Shown here one piece after another: positions 36,644 to 45,687 of a DNA stretch of 64,000 bases. The DNA is from Sphingopyxis sp. (lineage in GTDB: Bacteria > Pseudomonadota > Alphaproteobacteria > Sphingomonadales > Sphingomonadaceae), in NCBI RefSeq assembly GCF_019459305.1, contig NZ_JAIBES010000151.1, positions 18,949-82,948 on the forward strand. Reading direction: 5' to 3'. How positions within the stretch are numbered: position 1 is the stretch's first letter; every line of letters begins with the position of its first letter. The position numbers and the translations under genes are program-made. The notes below the pieces were generated by a model that worked only from the letters and a program-made list of their open reading frames with translations, searched no databases and was not told where the DNA came from.

Positions 36644-37363
36644 TCAGGCTTTCAACAACGCCTCAGGGGGATTAAGTGCATTGATCGCCGCGCGCACGCG
36701 CTTCTCGGCCTCTTCGCGCGGCAACCCTGCAGGAATCGTCTCGCCGATCTTGTAGGTGATCGTGCCGGGCCATTTGACCCAGCGGCGCGGCGGAAAGGCG
36801 AGGCCGCTGTTCACCGCCACCGGAATCACATCGACCCCGAGCAGGCGGTACATGCCGGCAAAACCAGGGCGTAGCGGCGGCGCTTCGCCATGCGGTACCC
36901 GTGTCCCCTCGGCAAACAGCACCAGCGGGCGGCCCGCGGCCAGCGCCGCCTTCGCCGCGCTCAGCATTGCGCGCATCGCCTTTCCGCCGCCATCGCGATC
37001 GACGGGGATCAGGCCATAGAAACGCGCCGCCTGCCCCCAAACGGGAATCGAAAACAGCTCTTCCTTGGCGAACACCGCAGGATGTTTGAACAGCCCCGGT
37101 TGTTCGACCGTCTCGAATGCCGACTCATGCTTGAACACGTACAGCACCGGGATGTCGGGCATCTCGCCCTCGACCACAATTGTCTGGCCGAGCAGGAAAC
37201 GGCAGAACAGCCGGTGCGCCTGCGCCCAGATGCGCACGAAAAAGATCGTGCCGCGGTGCGAGATCGGCAGCGCGACAACCCCGCCGATCGACGAGATGGC
37301 ACTCATCACGAAAAAGGCGATCCAGAACAGGATCGAGCGGATCAGGGCGATGGTGTAGCGCAT
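36644..37363 (-). CDS. plsC: 1-acyl-sn-glycerol-3-phosphate acyltransferase PlsC
   Basis: 239 residues. An N-terminal helix is followed by the acyltransferase motif I as KHESAFET (histidine, four residues, glutamate where the textbook motif has aspartate), motif II-like GLIPVDRDGG and motif III FAEGTRVPHG. The enzyme makes phosphatidic acid at the inner membrane. It is the last gene of the run ftsE-ftsX-DUF218-plsC on this strand, 11 bases after the DUF218 gene. Confidence 0.9.
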   Translation of the reverse strand: MRYTIALIRSILFWIAFFVMSAISSIGGVVALPISHRGTIFFVRIWAQAHRLFCRFLLGQTIVVEGEMPDIPVLYVFKHESAFETVEQPGLFKHPAVFAKEELFSIPVWGQAARFYGLIPVDRDGGGKAMRAMLSAAKAALAAGRPLVLFAEGTRVPHGEAPPLRPGFAGMYRLLGVDVIPVAVNSGLAFPPRRWVKWPGTITYKIGETIPAGLPREEAEKRVRAAINALNPPEALLKA

Positions 37364-37374
37364 GGACGTTGCGC

Positions 37375-37905
37375 TTACAGGCCGAGTAGGCCGCCCGCCA
37401 GCCCCGCGAGATATTTGTGATATTCGCGAAACAGCGTGGCAAAATTGGGCTCACTGCGCACCGCGTCGGGCAGGATCGTCACCTTGTCGCCGATCGCGCG
37501 GCCGATTTCATATTCGGCGCGGCGCATGTGCCAGTCGGTTGTGACCAGCCGCACCGTTTTATAGTTGCGCCGCGCAACCCAGGTCGCGACCTCGGTCGCG
37601 TTCGAGCGCGTATCCTCGGCCTCGAATCCCAGCGCGATGCAGCAATCGAACAGCGCCGTCGGGCGCCTGTATTCGGCGGCGAGTTCGCGTGGTTTCACCT
37701 CGCGCGCGACGCCGCTGATCAACAGCCGCTTGGCATCGCCCGCCTCGAGCCGCTCAAGCGCCCGGTCGATGCGACCAGGTCCGCCCGTCAGCACCACGAT
37801 GGCGTCGGTTTTTTGCGCCGCCGCGGGCAAGGGCGGCAGCAGCGCGAACCACGCAAATCCCAGCACCCAGGCCAGGAAGAGAAGGGAAATAAGGCGCTTG
37901 ATCAT
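37375..37905 (-). CDS. YdcF/SanA-like DUF218 membrane protein
   Basis: 176 residues from the ATG at 37905, overlapping the ftsX stop by four bases. One N-terminal membrane helix (LISLLFLAWVLGFAWFALL) is followed by the DUF218 core: DAIVVLTGGPGRIDRALERL, RSNATEVATWV and RLVTTDWHMRRAEYEI. Members are linked to envelope integrity and cell-wall synthesis. Sitting between ftsX and plsC it is likely part of the same envelope unit. Confidence 0.87.
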   Translation of the reverse strand: MIKRLISLLFLAWVLGFAWFALLPPLPAAAQKTDAIVVLTGGPGRIDRALERLEAGDAKRLLISGVAREVKPRELAAEYRRPTALFDCCIALGFEAEDTRSNATEVATWVARRNYKTVRLVTTDWHMRRAEYEIGRAIGDKVTILPDAVRSEPNFATLFREYHKYLAGLAGGLLGL

Positions 37906-38807
37906 AAAATCTTCTTGAGCGCGGCGAGCAACGTCTGGCGCGCCGTCAGGGCTGCGAGCGCGATAGCCAATAGAGGGAGCGCCAGCAAGAGCGCCCAGCC
38001 GGTCGGCCCGAGCGAGGCGGTGGCGGCGAGCCCCGAAGTGATCCCCGCCCATTGCCAGCCGATCAGCAGCAGGATCGCCGCAGCGACGACGCTGCCGAGC
38101 GCAATGCCATAGCCGGTGTCGATCGCGATCCGACGCTGGAACAGCCGCGTGATCTGGCGGTCGGTCGCGCCGATCAGGTGGAGCATCTCGATCGTCGCAA
38201 AATGGGTGCCGAGCGCGGCGCGTGCGGTCATGATCACTACCGCTGCGCTGGCGAGCGTCATCAACAATACCAGTCCGCCGGCGATCCACGCGAGCGAGGC
38301 GATCAGCTGCGCGACCGGCCCCAGCCATTCGGCATGCGGGATGATCCGGGCGCCGGGAGCCTCGGCGGCGACGAGTGCGCGCAGTTGCTCCATATGGCGA
38401 CTTCGGTTTTCGCCGACAAAATCGATGTCGACCAAGGCGGGAAGGGGGAGCGAGTTCAGCACCGGATCGTCGCCATCGGCGCTGCCGAACCATTGGCCGA
38501 GCGTCGCCTGCAATTCCTCGCGGTCGACCGCACGCGCTGACAGGACAAAGGGCTGCGCGGCGGCGGCACGGCGCAGCGCCGCGGCCTGTTCGGCGCGCGT
38601 CACCGGGTTGGGGGTGACGATCTGTACCGTCACGCGCCCCGCGATCGCGCTGCCGATCGCGTTCGCCGAGCGCGCCAGCCCGACCCCCGCGGCGGCGGCG
38701 AGCAGGGTCAGCATCATCAATATCGCGATGACCCACGGCGTCGGCCCCGACAGGCGGCGGTCGGGCAGCAGGCGGCGGTGCTGGATGGGGACGCGCGGGA
38801 TGATCAT
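37902..38807 (-). CDS. ftsX: Cell-division protein FtsX
   Basis: 301 residues, four membrane helices: one near residue 25, then a periplasmic domain of about 120 residues, then three at the C-terminus. HFATIEMLHLIGATDRQITRLFQRR is the conserved cytoplasmic loop that contacts FtsE. With FtsE it forms an ABC-type complex that activates peptidoglycan hydrolases at the septum. Its start overlaps the ftsE stop by four bases. Confidence 0.92.
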   Translation of the reverse strand: MIIPRVPIQHRRLLPDRRLSGPTPWVIAILMMLTLLAAAAGVGLARSANAIGSAIAGRVTVQIVTPNPVTRAEQAAALRRAAAAQPFVLSARAVDREELQATLGQWFGSADGDDPVLNSLPLPALVDIDFVGENRSRHMEQLRALVAAEAPGARIIPHAEWLGPVAQLIASLAWIAGGLVLLMTLASAAVVIMTARAALGTHFATIEMLHLIGATDRQITRLFQRRIAIDTGYGIALGSVVAAAILLLIGWQWAGITSGLAATASLGPTGWALLLALPLLAIALAALTARQTLLAALKKIL

Positions 38808-39535
38808 GCGCGATTGGCCGGGGGATAGCGCAAGGCGCCGGTGGGATCGGCGAGCCGCCCCTTTTCCAGCCGCATCATCTGGGCATTTTCGATCCGGCTG
38901 ATAAGGTGGATATCGTGGGTCGCGACGACGACGGTGGTGCCCAGGCGGTTGAGCGCCTCGAACAAGCCCAGCAGGCGCATTGCCATTTCGGGATCGACGT
39001 TACCCGTCGGCTCGTCGGCGACGAGCAGCTGCGGCCGTGCGATCACCGCGCGCGCGATTGCCACGCGCTGCTGCTCGCCGCCAGACAGCGTGGCAGGGCG
39101 CGCATCGGCGCGGTCGCCGAGCCCGATCCAGCTGAGCATTTCGCCGACCGGCCCTGACAGATCCTCTTCGCTGACCCCCGCGATGCGCAGCGGCAGCGCG
39201 ATATTGTCGCGCGCCGACAGATGCGGGATCAGGCGGAAATCCTGAAACACCACCCCGATGCGGCGGCGAAAGCCGGGCAGGCGCTGGCGCGGCATGTTGA
39301 CCAGATCCTCGCCGAACAGGCGGACGATACCGCGGCTCGGCCGCTGCGCCAGATAGAGCATCTTGAGCAGCGACGTCTTGCCCGCGCCCGATGGTCCGGT
39401 GAGGAAATAGAAGCTGCCGGGTTGCAGGTTGAAGCTGATGTCGCACAGTACTTCGGCGTCGGGGCCGTAGCGCAGGCCCACCCCGTCAAATTCGACCATC
39501 GCGCCGCCGGGCCGCGGGCTTGGTGCGTCCGTCAT
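38804..39535 (-). CDS. ftsE: Cell-division ATP-binding protein FtsE
   Basis: 243 residues. Walker A is GPSGAGKTSLLK, the signature is LSGGEQQRVAIARA and Walker B is LLVADEPTGNVDPEM, followed by the HD switch VVVATHDIHL. The FtsE-specific block RIGVVFQDFRLIPHLSARDN is clear. First gene of the ftsE-ftsX-DUF218-plsC run, which is held together by 4-base overlaps. Divergent from the zinc-ribbon gene by 170 bases. Confidence 0.95.
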   Translation of the reverse strand: MTDAPSPRPGGAMVEFDGVGLRYGPDAEVLCDISFNLQPGSFYFLTGPSGAGKTSLLKMLYLAQRPSRGIVRLFGEDLVNMPRQRLPGFRRRIGVVFQDFRLIPHLSARDNIALPLRIAGVSEEDLSGPVGEMLSWIGLGDRADARPATLSGGEQQRVAIARAVIARPQLLVADEPTGNVDPEMAMRLLGLFEALNRLGTTVVVATHDIHLISRIENAQMMRLEKGRLADPTGALRYPPANRA

Positions 39536-39705
39536 GGCGTCACACGCGCGACGGTTTGCGCGGGAAAATGGGAACGAAAAAGGGGCGCAGCGGCGCTCAT
39601 GCCTCGCCTGTTACACGGCTGCTGTGTCAGGTAAAGCGGGGAGTGGGCGCCCCGCGGCGACGTGGCGCTTGCAACACCGCGAATCAGCGTGTTTAGAAGG
39701 GGACC

Positions 39706-40455
39706 ATGATCCTCGCCTGCCCGTCCTGCCGCACACGTTATGTCGTCCCCGATACGGCGATCGGCCCAACGGGGCGCACCGTGCGCTGCGCCAGTTGTCG
39801 CCACAGCTGGTTTCAGGAGCCCGCCAAGATCGATCCGGCAGCGGCTGCGCCTGTGGTTGAGCCGGTCGCGGCCCCGGCAGCCAAACCCGCGCCATCCTTT
39901 ACCGAAAGCCCGGCGTCGGTGGCTGAGCCGCCGCCGTCGCCACCCCAAGCCTTTGCCGCCGATCCGGCACCGCGGCCGGCGCCCACGATCGTTGACGAAG
40001 CGCCGCTGCCGTTCCGACGCCCGCGCCGCAACCCGGCTAAGCGCTGGACGCTGATCGCCGCAAGCGCCGCGGCATTGATGATCACCGCGACCGCTGGGCT
40101 CACTTATTTCGGCCTGCCCAGCTGGGCACAGGGGCTGGGGCTGCCCGGCATGACTGCCGAGCCCGATCTGGTGATCGAACTACCCCCCAATCAGGATCAT
40201 CGCGAACTCGCCGATGGCACCATCTATTTCGCAGCATCGGGGGTGATCATCAATCCGACCGACCGCGAACAACGCGTCCCGCCGATCCTTGCCGAATTGC
40301 GCGATGCGCAAGGGACGATCGTCTATAGCTGGACGATCAAGCCGCCGGTGCGGATGCTGCCGCCCAATGAAAAGGTCAATTTCAGCGAGGCTAAGCTCGA
40401 CATTCCGCGCCGCGCCACGCAGCTGACGGTCAGCTGGGCTTTGCCGAAAAGCTAA
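39706..40455 (+). CDS. MJ0042-type zinc-ribbon membrane protein
   Basis: 249 residues. The N-terminal zinc ribbon is [12 protein letters not shown], then [12 protein letters not shown], the MJ0042 pattern. A long proline/alanine-rich linker follows (about residues 45-105), then one membrane helix ([20 protein letters not shown]) and a periplasmic domain of about 110 residues resembling DUF3426 ([20 protein letters not shown]). Such proteins are common in proteobacteria; their role is unknown. Divergent from ftsE, which may hint at an envelope role. Confidence 0.85.
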   Translation: MILACPSCRTRYVVPDTAIGPTGRTVRCASCRHSWFQEPAKIDPAAAAPVVEPVAAPAAKPAPSFTESPASVAEPPPSPPQAFAADPAPRPAPTIVDEAPLPFRRPRRNPAKRWTLIAASAAALMITATAGLTYFGLPSWAQGLGLPGMTAEPDLVIELPPNQDHRELADGTIYFAASGVIINPTDREQRVPPILAELRDAQGTIVYSWTIKPPVRMLPPNEKVNFSEAKLDIPRRATQLTVSWALPKS

Positions 40456-40487
40456 GTCTTACAAAGATTTGGCATGACGCCACGCCG

Positions 40488-41552
40488 TCATAAACTCAGC
40501 GCAGCGGCCAGCGACAACAGAAAACTGGTCACCGTCGCGACGACGATCGGCGCAAAGCTGCGCCACCCCTGATCGAGCAGCAGATGCAGCCGCGCCTTCA
40601 TCGCGGTCGCGACGATTGCGAGCAGGAGCAGCGCCTGCGCACCCGTTGCGGCTCCGTCCTGAACGGGCACGGGAATGGCGACAAGTGAATTGATCGCAGC
40701 GACAGCGAGGAAGCCGACGATAAACCAAGGCAGCCGGAGCGGGATTTTCCGCGTCCCATCGCTTTCACCGCGGCGCCCCAGCCACAGCGCGACAAGCATC
40801 AGCATGGGAGCGAGCAGCGCGACGCGGGTCAGCTTGACGATTGTCGCCACCTCACCCGCCGCTGGCGAGAAGGAAAAACCACCGCCAATCGCCTGCGCGA
40901 CATCATGGATCGAAGCGCCGATCAGGAACCCCGCTTGCGCGTCGGTCAACGCCAGCTCGGCGGCGAGCACCGGATAAAGCGTCATCGCAAAGGCGCTGGC
41001 GACGGTGATGCCGACCAAAGTCAGCGTGAAACGCGCCTGATCGACGCGCTTGTCGCCGATCAGCGAATATAGCGCGAGCGCCGCCGATGCGCCGCAAATC
41101 GCGGTCGCGCCGCCCGCGAGCAGCGCCGCGTGGCGGTCCTGCACGAACAGCCGCGCGGTCGCGACGGTGACGACGATGACCGCGAGCATGATCAGCACGA
41201 GCAGCGCAAAGGGCAGCGGGCCGAGCTCGACCAGCTGGTCGGCGGTGATCCGCGCCCCGACAAGGACGATCCCGATCCGCAGCGCGGTCTGCGACATCAG
41301 GTCGAGTCCGGCGTGGGTGCGCGGATCCTGCGACAGAAAACTCATCGCCAGCCCGATCAGCAGCCCCATCAACACCAGCGGCGCGGCATAATGATCGGCG
41401 AGCCAGGCCGCGGCGAGCGCCGCGATCGCGGTGACGAGCACCCCGGGCAGATAGTCGCGCCAGCGGCGTTTCGCGGGCGGATGCGCCTCAAGCTGCATCT
41501 CGCCATACAGGTCGGCGGCCATTGGCCAGATTCGTTCGGATGGTGCGTTCAC
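40488..41552 (-). CDS. YeiH/PSE family putative sulphate exporter
   Basis: 354 residues from a GTG, with about ten membrane helices. GLLIGLAMSFLSQDPRTHAG and LRIGIVLVGARITADQLVEL are the family blocks, with GASIHDVAQAIGGGF later. Members of this family (UPF0324) are proposed anion exporters. The gene faces the tRNA-Arg gene that marks the island boundary. Confidence 0.85.
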   Translation of the reverse strand: MNAPSERIWPMAADLYGEMQLEAHPPAKRRWRDYLPGVLVTAIAALAAAWLADHYAAPLVLMGLLIGLAMSFLSQDPRTHAGLDLMSQTALRIGIVLVGARITADQLVELGPLPFALLVLIMLAVIVVTVATARLFVQDRHAALLAGGATAICGASAALALYSLIGDKRVDQARFTLTLVGITVASAFAMTLYPVLAAELALTDAQAGFLIGASIHDVAQAIGGGFSFSPAAGEVATIVKLTRVALLAPMLMLVALWLGRRGESDGTRKIPLRLPWFIVGFLAVAAINSLVAIPVPVQDGAATGAQALLLLAIVATAMKARLHLLLDQGWRSFAPIVVATVTSFLLSLAAALSL

Positions 41553-41655
41553 CCAGCGTTCCCCATGCCCATGGCGCGGCTTCGCACATCGCCGCGCGAT
41601 GGTCGATAGGCCATTGCTGCGCGGGCACGCTCTTGCTAGAGGCCGCGCTCTATTG

Positions 41656-41733
<78 letters not shown>

Positions 41734-41995
41734 CCTCTCCCATTTCGGCGCTCGGGATGGGCACTTCTTTGAAGCGCTGAGGCCCACGGCCGTTTCTCTG
41801 GTCTCGCAAAGATCCGTACACCCAAGATGTACAGGGTCTTCTACTCGGGCACCGGCATCTAGGACAATCGCATCGACAAGGCGCGCGCGTTCGGCATTCC
41901 GGCCTGGGATTTTCGCGTGCCGGAATGAACTCGTCTGCAAATTTGGGCGCGACGATGCTTGCCGTCGGGCGAGCCGGATTACCGGATGAAATTCG
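41734..41995 (+). pseudogene. Decayed sequence after the tRNA, unassigned coding remnant
   Basis: One frame from about 41820 reads [12 protein letters not shown], a TAG stop at 41856, then [20 protein letters not shown] and a TGA at 41926. The codon use and composition look like former coding sequence with an internal stop. I do not recognise the family. No integrase motif was found in this stretch, where one would be expected just inside a tRNA-integrated island. Confidence 0.35.
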
Positions 41996-42238
41996 ATGAA
42001 AACGGTTCTCGATCATCTCCCGGCGAGCAAGCAGCTCTAGCTCGATCGCTTGAAGACGATCCTCTTCGAAGAATTCGAGGATGCGCTCGCGCCTGGCACA
42101 ATGTACTGGAAGGAAATGGGCGGGATCGACGAGATCATCTTCGGCGGCCGCTATGCGCGTGGCGGCCGGGTCGATGATCCGGCACTTGTTTGGGTGTGTT
42201 CGCGCATCGGGCCCTTGGCCCGGTTGGATCAGGGTTAG
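41996..42238 (+). pseudogene. Remnant of a MNT-type nucleotidyltransferase (HEPN/MNT family)
   Basis: The frame begins [14 protein letters not shown], meets a TAG at 42038, and continues LDRLKTILFEEFEDALAPGT to GGIDEIIFGGRYARGGRVDD. This is the start of the nucleotidyltransferases that begin MKTxLDHLPxxKQ and carry the GSxARGG active site. Here the key serine is changed (GRYARGG), a stop interrupts residue 15 and everything after about residue 65 is lost. It is a broken gene. Confidence 0.65.
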
Positions 42239-42313
42239 TACCTATCTGGAATTGGGCCTCGCCCGTGCTCATGTTTTGGGTACAGCAAGGCAAGATAGGT
42301 CGATTGAAACATT

Positions 42314-42925
42314 ATGACATTCTCCAGGCGCCACCTTCTTGGCGGTGGCGGCGCCTTGGCCCTGAGCGTCTTCGGGCCGGCGTCCAAAGTTTTTGCGGCG
42401 CTTCCTGCGCTTGGCGATAGCCCGGATCCGCGCCTCGTGCGCCACGCATTAGATGCGCTCGAGCGGCATCGAGGCGCGATACGGTATCGCGATGTCATCG
42501 GTATGGTCGATTTCGGCCGCGCCTCGCAAGTTCCGCGCTTTCACATCCTCGATCTGACAAACGGGCGGCACCGAAGCCATCTCGTCGCGCACGGTCGCGG
42601 CTCGGATCCCGATCACAGCGGCTGGGTACGTCGCTTGTCCAACGCGCCGGGGTCGGCCGCATCGTCGAGCGGTGCCTATCTCGTTAGCGATGATTATTTC
42701 GGCAAGCATGGGCGATCGAGGCGGCTCATCGGTCTTGATCCCGAGAACAGCAATGTCGAGGTTCGGCGGATTGTCATTCACGCTGCGCGATATGTCTCGC
42801 CCGAAATAGCGCGGGGCGGTAAACTCGGCCGAAGCGAAGGCTGCTTCGCGGTAGCGCAGGCGGATATCGCACAGGTGCTTGAACGTCTCGGACCGGGCCG
42901 GATGATCTATGCGGCAAAAATATAG
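42314..42925 (+). CDS. Murein L,D-transpeptidase-like protein (YkuD_2)
   Basis: 203 residues. A Tat-like signal (FSRRHLLGGGGALALSVFG) is followed by a domain with HVVAHGRGS-like (SHLVAHGRGSDPDHSGW) and the catalytic-site pattern IVIHAARYVS with LGRSEGCFAVAQAD, where the cysteine would be the nucleophile. This is the secreted YkuD-like family that may form 3-3 cross-links in peptidoglycan or act on cell-wall peptides. The gene is intact, unlike several neighbours in the left half of the island. Confidence 0.82.
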   Translation: MTFSRRHLLGGGGALALSVFGPASKVFAALPALGDSPDPRLVRHALDALERHRGAIRYRDVIGMVDFGRASQVPRFHILDLTNGRHRSHLVAHGRGSDPDHSGWVRRLSNAPGSAASSSGAYLVSDDYFGKHGRSRRLIGLDPENSNVEVRRIVIHAARYVSPEIARGGKLGRSEGCFAVAQADIAQVLERLGPGRMIYAAKI

Positions 42926-43152
42926 CGAGTCTCCGTTTGAGGGTGTCGCCGATGGAGATAGCTTCCGCACTTTTGACGCATGCAGCGTCGCGACGAAAGC
43001 GCGGACAGTGCCTGACTTCTCATGTGCGGGCAGGGCAGGAGTCCCAAATTCGGGAACTGTCGCATGGCCGCGCAGCGCTGTGGCAATCTACGTAATGCCT
43101 CGCGTCTTACCGCAGCGTATTGTGGGAATCGTGAAGATGGAGGCACGCGTTC
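42926..43152. other. Non-coding or decayed stretch
   Basis: I see no supported gene here. Several short frames run on both strands without a ribosome site or a recognisable motif. The right end holds a GGAGG at about 43139 that belongs to the broken cupin gene which starts at 43153. Confidence 0.4.
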
Positions 43153-43290
43153 ATGACGATTACTGCCATGGGGCCGCAGCCACAGGCGTTCGACCATGAA
43201 CAAGCCACGCTCAAAAACCGCAATTATCGCACCGTGGTCTGGAGCGGACGCTACCTCCAGCTGGCCTGATGTCGATTGCGCTTGGCCGGA
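43153..43290 (+). pseudogene. Remnant of a cupin-domain protein
   Basis: From the ATG at 43153, preceded by GGAGG, the frame reads MTITAMGPQPQAFDHEQATL then YRTVVWSGRYLQLA and stops. A one-base shift would continue into LMSIALG. The pattern of xxxYRxVxWTGxxLQLxLMSI is the start of a family of small cupin proteins. The rest of the barrel, including the metal-binding histidines, is missing. It is a truncated, frameshifted relic. Confidence 0.45.
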
Positions 43291-43810
43291 TTCCCATTGC
43301 CCTAAACGATCGCAACTTCGTTGCGGGTGCAGGTCTGTGCAAGCGCCGATGCCGCCGCGTACATCATGCGTTGTTGATGAGCGGCGGTCGAGCTGTCTCC
43401 GCAGTTGAGGCGCACGTTGCCTCCCAGCACGAGGTCGAGCCGCATGGCCAGGTTGTCGCCTGCCGGCGCGTTTGCGACGGCCGATAGGTTCCTGCTGGGT
43501 AGCGCAATGGATGTTGCCGCCGCCGACCAATATCTCGCGGCCGAGAAGGGCAAGATTCGGCGCTGGGGGAATATTTCTTCCAAAGTCTGCCGGGCGGGCG
43601 CATCCCATCCGAAGCGTGCCGCTTCAGTGGACGAGTCGCCCCGTCTTGGAGGCAGGAAACGCGATCCGGCCTTTGCGAGTGGTTTTTATTTCATGGCCTG
43701 ACGTTTCGCTACCGCCGAACCGCAAGATAAGCCCCAGCGCCGGCCAGCGTTTTGGTGCGCCATGCTCGTCGAGCGCGGCGCCGACGAGCGAACCGTCGGT
43801 CGGTGCAAAA
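43291..43810 (-). pseudogene. Patchwork of decayed coding sequence
   Basis: On the minus strand 43500-43608 includes GREILVGGGNIHCATQQEP, close to the GGGxIHCxTQQxP motif at the end of agmatine/peptidylarginine deiminases, but no full gene surrounds it. At 43624-43845 another minus-strand frame reads ALTNFAPTDGSLVGAALDEH and ends normally at a stop, with coding-like codon use but no family I recognise. No intact gene is supported. Confidence 0.3.
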
Positions 43811-44017
43811 TTAGTCAGGGCGTTCGGTTGGCGTATCCTCGGGGTGACTCTCGGGCAGAACCGGCGCCTCGGGCGGCGCGCGGAGCGGCTGGGGTTCGCT
43901 TGATGGAGCAGGGCGTTCGGGGATGCGTTTGTCGGGCCTCTCCAGAGGCTCGCCTTCGGGACATTCGGGATGGCGGATCGGCTCGGCCATCGACTGGGAC
44001 TCTGCGCAGGGCATGCG
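43811..44017 (-). CDS. Small proline- and glutamate-rich protein, hypothetical
   Basis: 68 residues from the ATG at 44017, which has AAAGGA six bases upstream. The sequence is low in complexity and strongly charged (IRHPECPEGEPLERPDKRIP, then PPEAPVLPESHPEDTPTERP), with no hydrophobic core, so it is probably disordered. It could be real, or a chance frame in GC-rich DNA. It lies just downstream of the alcohol dehydrogenase gene on the same strand. Confidence 0.4.
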   Translation of the reverse strand, partial: RMPCAESQSMAEPIRHPECPEGEPLERPDKRIPERPAPSSEPQPLRAPPEAPVLPESHPEDTPTERPD

Positions 44018-44127
44018 ACATCCTTTCCGGATCTTGACTCTCAGCCTCATCTGCGGGCGACGGGTTCGCTGCGCTATACGGTAGTTCCCCTAGCCGCTGG
44101 CATGCCGGGTTGGGTCCGATGATCCCG

Positions 44128-45120
44128 TCAGGGCCGAAGAACGAGCGAGCCTTCGACTTTCCCAGAGCGCAGCAAATCGAGCGCCGCATTCGCCTGGTCG
44201 AGCGGGAAGGCCGTGACATGCGTTTCGATCGCATATTTCGCTGCAAGCGCGAGGAAGCCCGAGCCGTCGGCGCGGGTGAGGTTGGCGACCGACAGGATCG
44301 ATCGCTCTTCCCACAGATCGGCATAGGGAAAGGACGGAATGTCGGACATGTGGATGCCCGCGCAGACGACGCGACCTCCCTTGCGAACGCGCTTGAGCGC
44401 TTCGGGGACCAGCGCGCCAACTGGCGCAAAGATGATCGCGGCGTCGAGCGGCTCGGGCGGCGCTTGCGTCGAGTTCCCCGCCCACTGGCACCCGAGATCC
44501 CGCGCGAATTCCTGTCCGGCGCTGTCGCCCTCGCGCGTGAAGGCAAAGACGGAGCGGTGCTCGGCAAGCGCCAGCTGCGCAAGAATATGGGCGGCCGCGC
44601 CGAAACCGTACAGTCCGATACGGTCGCCCTCGCCCGCCAAAAGATAGGCGCGGTAGCCGATGAGCCCCGCACAAAGGAGGGGGGCGGCATGCAGGTCGCC
44701 AAAGGCGTTGGGTAGTGGAAAGCAGTAGCGCGCATCGGCGATGCAGTGCGAAGCGAAGCCGCCATCGCGGGTAAAACCGGTGAAATCCGGATCGTCGCAG
44801 AGGTTTTCTCGACCGTCGCGGCAATAGGAACAGACGCCGCAGGTTCCTGCAAGCCAGCCGATTCCCACCCGGTCTCCAAGGCGAAATCGGCTGACGCCCG
44901 CGCCCGTCGCATCGACCCGTCCGACGATCTCGTGACCTGGCACGATGGGAAGCGGACCGTGAATGTCCCCGTCGGCAATATGGAGATCGGTGCGGCAGAC
45001 CCCGCAGGCAGCCACCTTGACCCGGATTTCGTCGGGACCTGGCTCGGGTATCGCTCGCTGGACGCGCCGCAGCGGTTCGCCCGGCGCATCGAGCTGCATT
45101 GCTATCATCGTTTGTTCCAT
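44128..45120 (-). CDS. Zinc-binding alcohol dehydrogenase family protein (AdhA-like)
   Basis: 330 residues from the ATG at 45120, which follows GGGAAGGGA. The catalytic zinc site is seen in CGVCRTDLHIADGD and PIVPGHEIVGRV; the structural zinc cysteines are in GTCGVCSYCRDGRENLC. The NAD-binding glycine motif is LYGFGAAAHILAQLA. It belongs to the single-zinc family TIGR02822, often found in stress islands with universal stress proteins. It probably interconverts alcohols and aldehydes during low-oxygen metabolism. Confidence 0.88.
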   Translation of the reverse strand: MEQTMIAMQLDAPGEPLRRVQRAIPEPGPDEIRVKVAACGVCRTDLHIADGDIHGPLPIVPGHEIVGRVDATGAGVSRFRLGDRVGIGWLAGTCGVCSYCRDGRENLCDDPDFTGFTRDGGFASHCIADARYCFPLPNAFGDLHAAPLLCAGLIGYRAYLLAGEGDRIGLYGFGAAAHILAQLALAEHRSVFAFTREGDSAGQEFARDLGCQWAGNSTQAPPEPLDAAIIFAPVGALVPEALKRVRKGGRVVCAGIHMSDIPSFPYADLWEERSILSVANLTRADGSGFLALAAKYAIETHVTAFPLDQANAALDLLRSGKVEGSLVLRP

Positions 45121-45184
45121 CGGCTGTCCCTTCCCGCCGATCCTTTTCCTGCACCGGCACGAAATCAGCGAAGATCGATTTCGA

Positions 45185-45496
45185 TCAATGCAAGCGTGCA
45201 TCGCCTTCATAGGCGCGCGACTTGAATCCCAACGTTCGCTCGATCTCGATTGCGTCACGATTGGCGCGGCTTTCGGTCGATCGGCGGCACGCGATTCCGC
45301 GCTCGCGCGCAAAGTCGATCAAATGATGTAGCAGGCTCCAACCGAACCCGCGCCGCTGATAGGCCGGGACGACCGATATGGCGACCTCGGCATCGTCCGG
45401 ACGCACCGGGCGAAGGGTCAGGTCAACCCTTCCGCGCGTGGCGAGATGGGGCTCGCCTGCTCCGGAGAGCGCCGCGTCAATCGATTGGCTGGTCAT
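45185..45496 (-). pseudogene. GNAT acetyltransferase with an internal deletion
   Basis: 103 codons. VDLTLRPVRPDDA is the usual first strand of GNAT enzymes, and EVAISVVPAYQRRGFGWSLL with LIDFARERGI is the acetyl-CoA-binding motif A. In intact homologues these are separated by roughly fifty or more residues; here they are fused directly. The C-terminal strand (LGFKSRAYEGDARLH) remains. The protein is unlikely to fold as an active enzyme. Confidence 0.6.
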
Positions 45497-45687
45497 GGGA
45501 TTTATCCTCGGTCAGGGGCTGGCCGGGACGCTTCGCCTGAAGCATCAGTGTTTCGGCGATCCGGCGATGCGAGAAACCGGTCGTCGGTCGATTCGAGCGA
45601 ATTCCGGCGTCGCAGTTCGAAGAATGGCGCATCCGCTCCGATCTAGCCGTGGACGATAACATCTTCCTGCTCCTATGGCGCCGAAGT

